From Hypomesus transpacificus (lineage: Eukaryota > Chordata > Actinopteri > Osmeriformes > Osmeridae): DNA of 64,000 nt. How positions within the stretch are numbered: position 1 is the first letter of the stretch; each line of letters opens with the position of its first letter. Below are positions 34,326 through 44,965 of this stretch, one piece after another. The notes under the pieces are model-generated. The model ran no database searches. It had not been told where the DNA came from and was given only the letters and a program-made list of their open reading frames with translations. Made by a program: the position numbers and the translations under genes. The stretch covers positions 2,165,596-2,229,595 of the forward strand of contig NC_061067.1 of the NCBI RefSeq assembly GCF_021917145.1, given 5' to 3'.

Positions 34326-37249
34326 TTATTTGTTGACTTGAGCGTTGAGGTCTTCAGGGTCCTGTGCAGGCAGCTGCCCCCCTCCCTTCCTCACCTCAGA
34401 GTACTCTGTCTTTTCTGAGCACTTCTCCAAATTCCTGTTGGCTCTGTGCTGCAGTTTGGAGAAGTCTATTTCACCATACTGGATCTCCTCAGACTGGATT
34501 GGAGGTTCCTCTGCTTCCACAGGCACCCTGGTGGCATGGCTGGTGGCATGGCTGGTGGCATGGCTGGTGGCATGGCTGGTGGCATCTGTCTCTTCACTCC
34601 CAACAGGCAGGGTCTGCCACACAGGCCACAGACGAGGATAAACCACCGCAGTTAAACGAGATGCTTAACATGGCTCACAGCACACTGAGGGACCATGTTA
34701 GTGGAATTTACCAAAAACTTCACAGGTTCCCTATAAGCCTTAACACACACACACATACACACACTGAGGAAGCATGTTACAGTTCTGTACCAAACAACAC
34801 ACAATTTCGTAATCTACAAAATTCTATTTTCACCACTTCCTTGTTTTTGTTCAACTTACTACAATAAAATATATTGTTGTATTGACTATTATGATATGTA
34901 TAAGAGAAAGCGTGCTCACCTGCTCTGACGTGCTGGCTGTCATCTTTGCTCCCCTGTCGACAGAACCGCTGGATTTTCTCCTCCTAAAATACATTTATTT
35001 TTAATTTAAGAGCATCAATTTGTCTACATGAAGATCTCCAGGGTCTTTCCTCACCAGACAGCCAGCAGAACGAGGAAGAACATGGCTGCAGACCCTCCTG
35101 TGATCGCATAGTACAACATGTTTGTCGGTTGCTCTATAAACAAACAAACAGAACGTGAATATATGAAGTTGTAAATGCTGTTACCGTTTACACAACACGT
35201 GTTGTGCAAAAATCGGTCGAAAACTGTCCAGGGACCGCTGTTCTAATGGCTTGCCATACTGTTCAGCAAATGTTAGATGTAAGGGTTCGAACATTCGCCG
35301 AACAATATGGCAAGCCATTTGAACAGTGACCCGATGTCAGTTTTCGATAGGTCACCGATTTCGGTACAACAGTGCGGCTGACTTCTATTGATGCATATAA
35401 GGGCCACCTCTAATCACCAGCTGAACCTCAGGTGAACTCTGCTGGCCAAGGCGGTTTCTGGCCACGCAGGTGTAGCTTCCTTTCTCAGCTTCGGTCACAT
35501 TGATGGTGAGGGTGTCTCCAATACCAACTGACGTGTTTCCGCTGATCCTGACCCAGCTGAAGGTACTGACCGGAGGGTTAGCACTGCTGGTGCAGGTCAG
35601 AGTCACGTTGCTACCAACTGACACCGGATCAGTTGGGTGGATGGAAGCGGAGGTATTTTGTGGAGAAACTGAGAGGGGATTCATAAGACATGAATAATGA
35701 TCCAGTATCTGCTCATTCAAGTAGACGGAGAATGTTTGAACAACATGCTACTGATGCATCATGTTTTATCACTCATACCAAAACAAACAATAATGTTACA
35801 GCAGTACACGTTACGAAATAACTATTCTTGGAACGTGGATGCTCTCGTGTAAATATAAAATAGGAGGATGGATGGACGGACGGACGGACAGACAAATATA
35901 TAACTTACATGAAACATTGAGAGTCACAGTTACTTCTGATGCGTAGGCCTTCTGACTCTCAGTTGGATATATAGCTGTACAGGTGATGTTCGTCCCATGG
36001 TGACGGGCAGCGGTAGTGAAGTTCACCGTGAGCTGGGCTGACTTGGTTCGGTCTGAATTCTCCTGAAGTGTTTTGACTGTAGCTGTCCCCTTTGGGCCAG
36101 TCCATTTCAGCTCAGTGGGGTGTGTGGGGCAGGGTGCCACAGCAGAGCAGGAGACAGAGACAGAGACGCCCTCCTTCAGACTCCCTGGGTCGGTGATGGT
36201 CGGTCTGGGAGGCACAGCTGAAGAACATTACAAAGTTATGCCATCTACCATCTACCATCTACCATCTGCCATCTACCATCTGCCATCTGCCATCTGCCAT
36301 CTACCATCTACCAGACCTTCAGTCACTTAAAGCCCAGGAATATCAACATGTATCATATCATATTCAGACAATGGTGTGAGTTGTTATTGAGGATCCAGAT
36401 AATGTTGTAGGCCTAATCTACGCATTAAAGCTATTAAGTAGTTACATTGTAGAGAATATAAAAGGGTGCCGTCAATTGTTAAATATTTAACAGTTTTGTG
36501 ACACAAGTCTATAGGCTACTAAAAGGATGCCAGCTGTTTTCCGTCTTTCATGCAAACGATACAAAACTGTGAAGAAAGTCTGTTCAACATTCTTTTACCG
36601 TGAACATTTATTTTACAAGCATTGGCTGTGTCTGTTGCTCTGAATGATGGGTCCTCTATTCTGAAGTAGTAGGACTGTGCATCATTTAGCATTGTTACAT
36701 TGTTCAGCAATGAGGTGCAGTTTCTCTCTGTGAGGTTTCCAATTATCTTCATTGAGTAGATATTCTCCGGGTTACTGCTATTGTAGATGACATTCCGTGG
36801 ATTATTGGCAAATAGTGGATCGTTGATTATCCAAACTCCTTTTGAGTTGGATGTAAAGATTGGTACAGTAGTGGTAGTGGGACTAAAGAGACATGGGATT
36901 AGCACGCAGGAGCCTGACAGTGCTGTGATGCTGCTTGGCATCGTAGCAGTGACATCACGTCTAGCCGCAGCACCTGCAACAGGGACGCGCGCATGATCAA
37001 CCTCAAACCACAGCCGTTAATCAACAGAAAGTTGTTTTATCGTTCAAGTGTTCTTTACAAGTAACATATTAAAATGTGAACACAATGCTGAGTATCAGCA
37101 TATTTCTTTACATAATTATTATAACAAATACTACTACTACAATTAATAGGTTTTAAAACCAATGTATACTTTTGAGTTTGTTGGCATTTAAACTCACCTG
37201 ACAGGAAAAGAACGATGAGAAACATCCTATTCCAAATCTGATGTTCCAT
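34326..37249 (-). CDS. Siglec-like inhibitory immune receptor (CD22/MAG-like)
   Basis: Type I membrane receptor of the sialic-acid-binding Ig-lectin kind. Seven exons (plus coordinates, read right to left): 37198-37249, 36599-36973, 35909-36217, 35408-35668, 35055-35133, 34920-34983, 34326-34613; 475 residues with all phases closing. Order: signal peptide (MFLIVLFLSG), V-set domain (MPSSITALSGSCVLIPCLF, with several N-glycosylation sites), C2-set domain (VSVSCSAVAPCPTHPTELKW ... NITCTAIYP), second C2-set domain (NVTLTCTSSANPPVSTFSW ... GSYTCVARN), membrane segment (ITGGSAAMFFLVLLAVW), then a cytoplasmic tail with an ITIM (IQYGEI) and an ITSM-like site (TEYSEV). These would recruit SHP phosphatases. 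The tail contains an in-frame 12-bp repeat (ATSH). The exact fish orthologue cannot be fixed from sequence alone, so no symbol is given. Confidence 0.85.
34528..34585 (-). repeat. 12-bp coding repeat, ATSH
   Basis: Four copies of GCATGGCTGGTG on the plus strand, encoding ATSH repeats in the Siglec cytoplasmic tail. Copy-number change would keep the frame. Confidence 0.93.
35201..35370. mobile_element. Foldback MITE in Siglec intron 4
   Basis: The sequence is a 170-bp imperfect hairpin. The left arm GTTGTGCAAAAATCGGTC...ATGGCTTGCCATACTGTTC pairs with the right arm GAACAATATGGCAAGCCATT...ACCGATTTCGGTACAAC. The loop is about 40 bp. Short size, no coding frame and the palindrome point to a MITE; the family is not identified. 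Confidence 0.7.
36236..36314. repeat. 7-bp repeat (CCATCTA/CCATCTG)
   Basis: About ten copies, in the Siglec intron 2 close to the exon 3 acceptor (minus strand). Confidence 0.85.
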
Positions 37250-38477
37250 ACAAAAACACATTTTATAATGAGTAACAATCACCCACTTGTAGACAGCACC
37301 GTATATGGCTGTTAAAATACACGCTGGATTAGAATGAACTTTTAAGAGCCCATACGGTTTCTCATTAGAAAAGATTATACAATTTTAATAAAAGACAAAT
37401 GTTAAATGCTTGCCTCAATGCGACGCTGACGGGAAGATATGCTGATGGAAGCTTTGACAACATCTAAATATAGCAACTTCTGTGTAAACGGAGTTATGAA
37501 CAACCAACTTCCCTTTTCCCTCTGGTGTAGTTAGCTAAATAAGACATCTGATTGAGTGGGACTCAAACCTATATATATTAAGGTGTTTAGCTAATACAAT
37601 GTTCTTCATAAACAAAATTGTTCAATCAAAATAATATTAAAGATTAAGTTGAACTCCGTAGAGAAACATTATTCTTAATGTAAAAGGTAATATATTTTTA
37701 TCTTTATCATTAACTAAAGTGAGGTATCTGTACTTGATTTTAATTTATACTGTGAACCCAAAATACATAGTAAAAAGAACTTGATCAAGAACGTTTCTTT
37801 AACTTGTAAAATAAAATGTGATAAGTGTCTCTTTGATGTAATTTAATGTATTACAATCATTGGTGTAATGCAATTTTTTATGTCGTTTATTATTTATTTT
37901 ATTTAATCAACTTCTACAGTGTGATAGTGTGAGGGGAGATATACCGTGGGAGATTGAGCGGAGCGGCATCTTACAGTACAGGTCCTAATGTAACTTCCGA
38001 CAACAGAAACTGCTAAATTAGTCAATGAACCACTATAGATGCAAGATACATTTTGGACTAGAGCTGTTAGCAGTTAGCAACAGATCATGGGTAACATTAT
38101 GTAAATCGGGTTAAGATATTTCACATGTCACAGTATTAATGCTGTCACTGCATATCACCATTGCTCTAGCGCATTGCATAAGCTGCCAGTACAGTAAGTC
38201 ACAACATTCAAGTTTTGGTTAGTGGCTACCAACTAAAATTGTACCAGAAAAAAAACTACAATGATTCAAACAAGTTCTCCCAGAAGGCATTACAACTTTT
38301 ATTCTAAGAAAAAAACATTTCCTAAAACATTTACTTCACATTTCTTCATAAAAAACTCAAATTCAAATGCATTTTTTTTCAACATGAAAAAGTGTTGTTT
38401 CACAGGGCTTTTTTAGAGCTGTTCCACTTCCTTCCTCCACAGGAAGCCCTGCTGACAACGTCTTGCTTTGTCTTCTC
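37250..38477. other. Region between the Siglec-like gene and fen1
   Basis: AT-rich. The right part is the fen1 3' UTR: TTTATT at 38298-38303 is the minus-strand polyadenylation signal. The left part should hold the Siglec promoter. No other gene seen. Confidence 0.45.
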
Positions 38478-41400
38478 TTATTTACCCTTCTTAAACTTTC
38501 CGGCCGTGGCTCCAGTCTTCAGCTTCTTCTTTGTGGATCCCTTCATCTCAGGCTCCTGAGCAGAGGGGAAGAGGAGGAGATGACCAACCCAGATACAAAA
38601 CTGTTGCAACTCCACACAGCCCACCAGGAGCCAAGATGGCGTCCGGTTGTCACTACCTTGCGTTTGGACGACAGAGATCCCGTGACGGAGAAGAAGGAGT
38701 CCAGCCGGCCTTGAGTGCTGCCCTGGCGGCTTTTCAGGATCTTCTTACAGCCGTTACGCATGCGGTCCTCACTGTCAACACACACACACACGTTTGTTTT
38801 TCTATCCTAGTGGGGTCCGACCACTTACTTCCATTCAAAATTGTGTTCTGTCTAACAACTAACTTTTTAGGTAATTCAGTTTCTACCCCTAAAAAAGGAT
38901 TTGAAGTCTCCTTGACAAGGTCCATTTTCTTGTCTCACTATACTTGTGAAGAGTTTAGTGGTTCAAGCAAGGGTAGTTACACAAGACAAACAGGTCCAGC
39001 ACCACAGCAGGGTGAGTAGAGAGGGAGGGTTCACACCTGAACTGTTTCTCTGCACACCTGAACAGTTTCTCTGCACACCTGAACAGTTTCTCTGCACACC
39101 TGAACTGTTTCTCTGCACACCTGAACAGTTTCTCTGCACACCTGAACTGTTTCTCTGCACACCTGAACTGTTTCTCTGCACACCTGAACTGTTTCTCTGC
39201 ACACCTGAACTGTTTCTCTGCACACATGAACTGGACAAGTCCGTCCTCATCCGGCTCACTCCACTTCAGCTCCAGACAGGAGCAGTCCACCACGTCTGGG
39301 GTGAGGAACAGACCGCGTGCCTCCTTGTACAGCCAGTCTTCCGGTACAGGGTGCTTCTACACCAGAGGAGACAACAGTCACAGGTCTGAGTTCACAGGTC
39401 AGAGTTCTTAAAGGAGCAAATTCTCTCCCAGGTCATCTGTCAGCTTCATCACTATCAACAGCATGTGACCCAGCCTATGCAGTACACTGCATTGTTGGTC
39501 TCAAAGGTTTATCCCGCTAGACGAGGGGAGCGCTGTGAGGATCCCTCTGTGGACCAATGAGTGAGGAGCGGTGTGTGTGTGGGAGCTCACTGATAGGTCG
39601 ATGTTGTCGAGGATCTCCTCGATGGAGCCGTGCTGCCTGATGAGGTCCATGGCCCTCTTGGGCCCGATGCCCTTGATGGTGCCGCAGTAGTCACAGCCCA
39701 GCAGGATGCACAGATCTATGAACTGAGATGGAGGGGAGGGTCAGATAACATGGTACCAACAGGGCCCAGGGCCCTGGACTGGGGAGGAGGTGTGGTGTGG
39801 GGGGGAGGAGGTGTGGTGTGGGGGGGAGGTGGTGTGGTGTGTGGGGGGGGGGGGGGTAATGCTGAGGTACCTGTTCGTGAGTCAGACCGATGTCCTGCAG
39901 AATACGACTGAAATGGAACTCCTGGATAGGCAACTTTCTGTCAAAGACAAAAACACTAAATCTTCAGTGAGCTCAAACAACCAAAAATAGGATACATCTA
40001 CTTGATACCTTTACATTACATTTGAGTAAGGCTGCCACTAACGACTATTTTTCTATCGATTAATCTGTAGACTATTTTATCAATTAGTCGATTAATCTAA
40101 ACGATTAATTTTCCTTAAAAAAAAAGGCTTACAAATTAAAGTGCAAAACTGTAGGTTTAAACTATCAACTCCAACGTTAATTAAAATATTTAGATAAGGT
40201 ACATAACATGTCCCAACAAACCTGAACACACACCCCTTTTAAACTAAAAATTCCAAGGTGCTGGTTCTGGGCTGGTGCTTATACCAGTTCGGTAATGATT
40301 CAATAGCGATACTCGCCAATTATCTAAGAACCAGGTAGTCTACATTTACCACACACTAGAGCCGGAGTTGGGCTAACGTCTTTAAATCACTTCATACGCC
40401 TCCATTGTCCAAGCAACGCGTCATGGTTACGGTTAACAAGTTAGCTAAAGAGCAAGAGCTAACCTAGAGAGCCATCCTATCAACCAACGTAGAATAAACC
40501 CAGATTCTAACCTACCTAAACATTTATTCAATGGAAACTCTAAGGTAGCAGGCAGACGACTTTATAGCTTTAATAATGCATGTATTTAGCAGCTACAATG
40601 ACAACATATATTAAAAAGGCTCTCCCTAATAAACATGAATACACAACACCATACAACGGTGGTTTTGCCTTTTCTGGCAGTCCAGTATAGCGCCTGTATG
40701 TTTTCTTTTCAGGTGCTCGTGCAAAGCGCAAGTGCTGCTGTGGTATGCCATTGCAACTTTGCACAATGTACAAACCACCTTATGTTTGGTGATGGCGTTA
40801 AGTCGAAGTGTTAAGTCGAAGTATTCCCATACTTTTGAAGCCTCTGGTATTTGGGGACTCGGGTTTCGGAGCCCAGTCGGACTCTGCTGCAGCTGCCATG
40901 ATATTTGAGCGTTGACTGGAGCCGACCAATAACTTGAGCCAACAACGACTGACGTCATGCAAGCACCAATTACGTTGTGATATTGAATAACATTTGTTAT
41001 AATGAATTGAAGCGTTTTTTGTATTTTCTTATAATTAACAACAATTTTAAAAAGATGCATCGATTTAAAATATTGATGTCGACGCATTTTCAGCGTCGAC
41101 GTCGTTGATGTCGACGAATCGCGGCAGCCCTACATTTGAGTACATCACATATGAGTACATTACATGTCGGGAGTGTGGGGGGAGGAGCTAACGGTGTGAG
41201 TATTGGGGAGGAGCTACAGGTGTGAGTATGGGGCAGGAGCTACAGGGGTGAGTATGGGGGAGGAGCTAAAGGTGTGAGTATGGGGGAGGAGCTACTTGGC
41301 TTCGCTGGCGGTGAGGTGTCTGAGCAGGACGCCCGTCCCAAACGTCAGCCCGTCCATGTCCTCCGTCGCCGTGGCGAACACCTTCCCTGCTTTCACCAGA

Positions 41401-43792
41401 GCGGCACAGCTGGCCTCTGCTTCACATGGGGCCTGGAGGGAACACCACACCTGCCTCAGGTACGCCACACCTGCCTCAGGCACGCCACACCTGCCTCAGG
41501 CACGCCACACCTGCCTCAGGCACGCCACACCTGCCTCAGGCACGCCACACCTGCCTCAGGTACGCCACACCTGCCTCAGGTATGCCACACCTGCCTCAGG
41601 TACGCCACACCTGCCTCAGGTACGCCACACCTGCCTCAGGTACGCCACACCTGCCTCAGGTACGCCACACCTGCCTCAGGCACGCCACACCTGCCTCAGG
41701 TACGCCACACCTGCCTCAGGTATGCCACACCTGCCTCAGGTACGCCACACCTGCCTCAGGTACGCCACACCTGCCTCAGGTACGCCACACCTGCCTCAGG
41801 TATGCACAGCTATCATCTTCACATTCACATATCTGAATATGTTTGTAGAGAGGGGAGAGGCTGTGGGTAGAGAGGGGAGAGGCTGTGGGTAGAGAGGGGA
41901 GAGGCTGTGGGTAGAGAGGGGAGAGGCTGTGGGTAGAGAGGGGAGAGGCTGTGGGTAGAGAGGGGAGAGGCTGTGGGTAGAGAGGGGAGAGGCTGTGGGT
42001 AGAGAGGGGAGAGGCTGTGGGTAGAGAGGGGAGAGGCTGGGGGTAGAGAGGGGAGAGGCTGGGGGTAGAGAGGGGAGAGGCTGTGGGTAGAGAGGGGAGA
42101 GGCTGTGGGTAGAGAGGGGAGAGGCTGTGGGTAGAGAGGGGAGAGGCATCTGGACTCCTACCTCTACGTACGGAACCCCCATGAGTGTAAGGAGCTTCTT
42201 ACACTCGTCGTTGTGTTGCCTGGTGACTTTCACCAGACGCTTGCTGAACTTGTCTATGTTCTCCTGCTCCCCTAGTGGTCAGAACAAGCATGTCAACCAG
42301 GGCTCCAAATGATCGTGTCCCAGGGACAATGAAAAATAAATCGTAAATATATTTTCAACCTTTCAAAGCTTTTTTTCAAAAAACATTTTTCCAACCTTTA
42401 GAAACTTTTACTACAGCCACACCAAGCATTGTGTCAGCCCCAACATGAAACAAGCAAGAACATTGTGTATTCTATTGTGTGGATTCAGACATTGATTTGA
42501 GCCCCGCGACTGTATGGATTACTTAAATAGTGTTACAAATAACCTAGACCCATGATGGAATGCAAAAACACAAGAATTTACATTTTGTGACAGGTCAAGT
42601 TTAGTTTGGGACGGTTCATTTTGCACTTTGAGACGGTACTGGGACAGTGAGGGGGAACATGTATTTGCCAGCCCTGGTGTCAACACAGGGGCGGTTCTCC
42701 ACGGGGGCTACAGGGGCCAGGGCCCCTGTAAGAATGTCCCTGCCCCCCCTGAGCTGACTGAATTAAATGAATGAATTTACACGCTTTTCTGAAAGGTCAT
42801 GTCTGTTTATGAAAGGTCATGTCTGTATGAGGTGAAAGGTCATGTCTGTATGAGGAGAAGCTTCCGTCAGCTGTAAAGGGTTCTCTCACCTGCTTCCTGA
42901 GCCTGGGCGAGCAGCTTCTCAGCCTCGGCTCTCCTCTCCCCTCTCTTCTCCAGCTGTCACACACACACACACACATGCATATGTATGTATATTTATATGT
43001 ATGTATATTTATGTGTATGTATATTTATATATATAAATAAATGAACAAGCTTGAGACGCTTACGCAGACCTATAGGTGTTTGTAACATAAGGAACTGAAG
43101 GTACAAGCCAGGTACTAGTATAACCCGAGAACACACCTCTCCTGACTTGAGCTGCGGAGGCTTGCCGTCAAACACGTACACCGGTTTAATACCATTCTCC
43201 AGCATGCGGATGGTCCGGTAAAACATGCCCATCAAGTGGCTGCAGATACACAGGAAGAGAGATAGAACAGGCCAGACACTAGTTAGTGATCAAGGATAAA
43301 AATAATAAAAAGTATATGCCCCCCATAAAGGAAGTGTATACTGTAATTGATGTGGAGACGAGTAATCATGAGATGGTTACCTGGTTGTCTCTCCGTCCTC
43401 ATTCTGCAGAACATTACCATCCTGTCTGACAGCGATGAGGAACTGATAGATGCACATGGAAGCGTCAATGGCGATCTTTCGCCCTGTGTTAAAACATAAT
43501 ACATGCAAACCCACGTTAGTCACAATTCCTTCGCCACCTAGCTAAACAACCTGCGTTGTAGCCAGTATGTTGTGTCGTGCTTTGGAGTTGAGAGCTGGTC
43601 TGCTAGCTGGCTGGCTAACTGGCCAAAGTGTACGTAAGGGAGACGTTCAGCTCATAGCAATGGATATAATGTAGCTTCTAACAATGCTGCTTAGAAATGG
43701 GGCTGTTTACCAAAGAAGTTCTTCATTTCTTGTTCTTTGATGGCACCTGGTGCCTGGTCGGCTATCAACTTCGCAAGTCCGTGAATTCCCAT
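38478..43792 (-). CDS. fen1: Flap endonuclease 1
   Basis: Structure-specific nuclease that cuts 5' flaps in Okazaki fragment maturation and long-patch base excision repair, working with PCNA. Eleven exons (plus coordinates, read right to left): 43711-43792, 43381-43483, 43137-43239, 42890-42953, 42162-42271, 41296-41432, 39871-39937, 39591-39722, 39205-39356, 38657-38771, 38478-38555. They give 380 residues, the same as human FEN1. Metal-binding acids are in place: [47 protein letters not shown] and [16 protein letters not shown]. The C-terminus has the PCNA-binding box QGRLDSFF and a Lys-rich tail. Human FEN1 has its whole coding sequence in a single exon, so the interrupted fish gene is notable. 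Exon 9 ends in a 21-bp array that repeats the donor nine times. Introns 4-6 carry two hAT-type elements and two long minisatellites. Confidence 0.95.
39033..39235 (-). repeat. 21-bp in-frame repeat of fen1 exon 9 end plus donor
   Basis: On the minus strand the unit is CAGTTCAG|GTGTGCAGAGAAA (with CTGTT variants), i.e. EKQF plus the splice donor. There are nine CAGGTGTG donors at 21-bp spacing from 39207 down to about 39039. All units stay open in the fen1 frame, reading CAEKQFR. Confidence 0.95.
39785..39857. repeat. G/T-rich repeat in fen1 intron 7
   Basis: GGAGGTGTGGTGTGGGGG-type units ending in a long G-run, close to the exon 7 donor (minus strand). Confidence 0.85.
40027..41132 (-). mobile_element. 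hAT DNA transposon, internally deleted, with BED finger
   Basis: Flanked by a perfect 8-bp target duplication CATTTGAG (40019-40026 and 41133-41140), diagnostic of hAT. Terminal inverted repeats are TAAGGCTGCCACTAACGAC on the left and, reversed, TAGGGCTGCCGCGATTCG on the right. Around 40640-41087 the minus strand encodes a BED zinc finger (VWEYFDL..., [18 protein letters not shown]). No transposase catalytic part is present, so it cannot move alone. It sits in fen1 intron 6 in the same orientation as fen1. The exact target duplication and intact BED frame suggest a fairly recent insertion. Confidence 0.9.
41448..41802. repeat. 20-bp minisatellite in fen1 intron 5
   Basis: About 18 copies of ACGCCACACCTGCCTCAGGT with T/C variants at two positions. 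It ends about 15 bp from the exon 6 acceptor (minus strand), so repeat sequence replaces the usual branch point and pyrimidine tract. Confidence 0.95.
41846..42146. repeat. 22-bp minisatellite in fen1 intron 5
   Basis: About 14 copies of a 22-bp unit containing GTGGGTAGAGAGGGGAGAGG, starting 15 bp from the exon 5 donor (minus strand). With the neighbouring 20-bp array it makes up almost the whole intron. Confidence 0.95.
42298..42676. mobile_element. hAT-type MITE in fen1 intron 4
   Basis: Ends CAGGGCTCCAAA and TTTGCCAGCCCTG form short inverted repeats of the classic CAGGG hAT type. Flanks ATGTCAAC and GTGTCAAC are an 8-bp target duplication with one mismatch. Non-coding, 379 bp. A second hAT-like end (CAGGGGCGGTTCTCC) begins just beyond it at 42687. 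Confidence 0.75.
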
Positions 43793-44965
43793 GGCGGTGG
43801 AGTTTCAGACACCAAACTAAAAAGATGCAAAACAATGAGTCCGTTCATGCCGGATTACCTCAAATCTGCAGCGGGACGTTTTAAATACACACTACCGTAA
43901 TTTTTGACAAAGACAGAATGAGACATTTCATATAATGGAAAAAGGCCCTTGTTTACACCGGACTTACCCTTGTTCTGCAACCGTGGCGCAGAGAATGATG
44001 TCTATTTCGCGCGAAAATTACATCTAGACATTACAAGAAGAGCTTGAGCGCATTACGCTATTGGAAGCAGGGTTATCGATGATGCAGTGTTGATGTACAT
44101 GTCTGTGTCTTTGAAAGTGGCACCAAGACGTTCGATTGGTGAGATTCAGGGAAATCCGGTAATGAAAAAACTATAAACAAAGAATCAGAAACAAAAATAT
44201 TTGACATACAACGTTTAATCGATGTATTTAAATCTACAAATCACACATACACATGTTTCTATAACGTGTTTTAAAAATCGTAAAAAAATAAAGATTTGGT
44301 TCAGGTAATATGGAGGTGTGGTTAGCTTTACCCCGCCCACTCCGGAAAAGTCGGTCGTCGTTATTTTCATTTTTTAGGTGACGTGGAGTCGGTTCCCTTC
44401 GCTCAACCAATTTAATGTGTCTTTTTAAGTACGGTCTTAACCCGTATCTGTATATAATCAGTGTACTGCATTTGAACAAAACGGATATTAAAAATGTCTT
44501 CAAATATTTCGATTAGATCCCAGCAAAACTGAAGAGAAGGGGTGCGAAGAGCCGAGTTCCTGGGCCTGGAGTCTGAGGAATCCAGAGAGAACAGGAGCGT
44601 TTGGTACGATCTGTCCTGTAGCAAGCCTACATCAGGTCGCTAGTTTGACGAGGATAAAAATAATCTGCCACAATAATTGAACATTCTGGCTTGATGCTAA
44701 AGTAGTTGCATCTATTGGTTAAAATGTTACATTGTAACAATGATGTCTTTCGTGGCCAGCGCTGTTGTTATTATTGTTAGATATTGTCAGCTAGATGTTG
44801 TGCAGCAGCCGTCATAGTAGCAGCCTGCCTATACTATTCCTCAAACCTTTTAACACCTGCACGACTGTGATTAAACTTGACGCCTGTCCATGTCTGATTG
44901 TGGTCCCGTACATCAGTCGCTCATATAAGTTATCCGAGTCATTCGTTTTCTCGACAGAGACCACA
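43793..44965. promoter_or_regulatory. Divergent promoter region of fen1 and tm9sf1
   Basis: 1.17 kb between head-to-head start codons. Holds the 5' UTRs of both genes; the CpG-containing stretch at about 44300-44560 is the most promoter-like. No other gene or repeat recognised. Confidence 0.5.

Noticed and set aside
41274-41892. 198-residue frames rich in [12 protein letters not shown]
   Set aside because: Translation of the 20-bp fen1 intron repeat.
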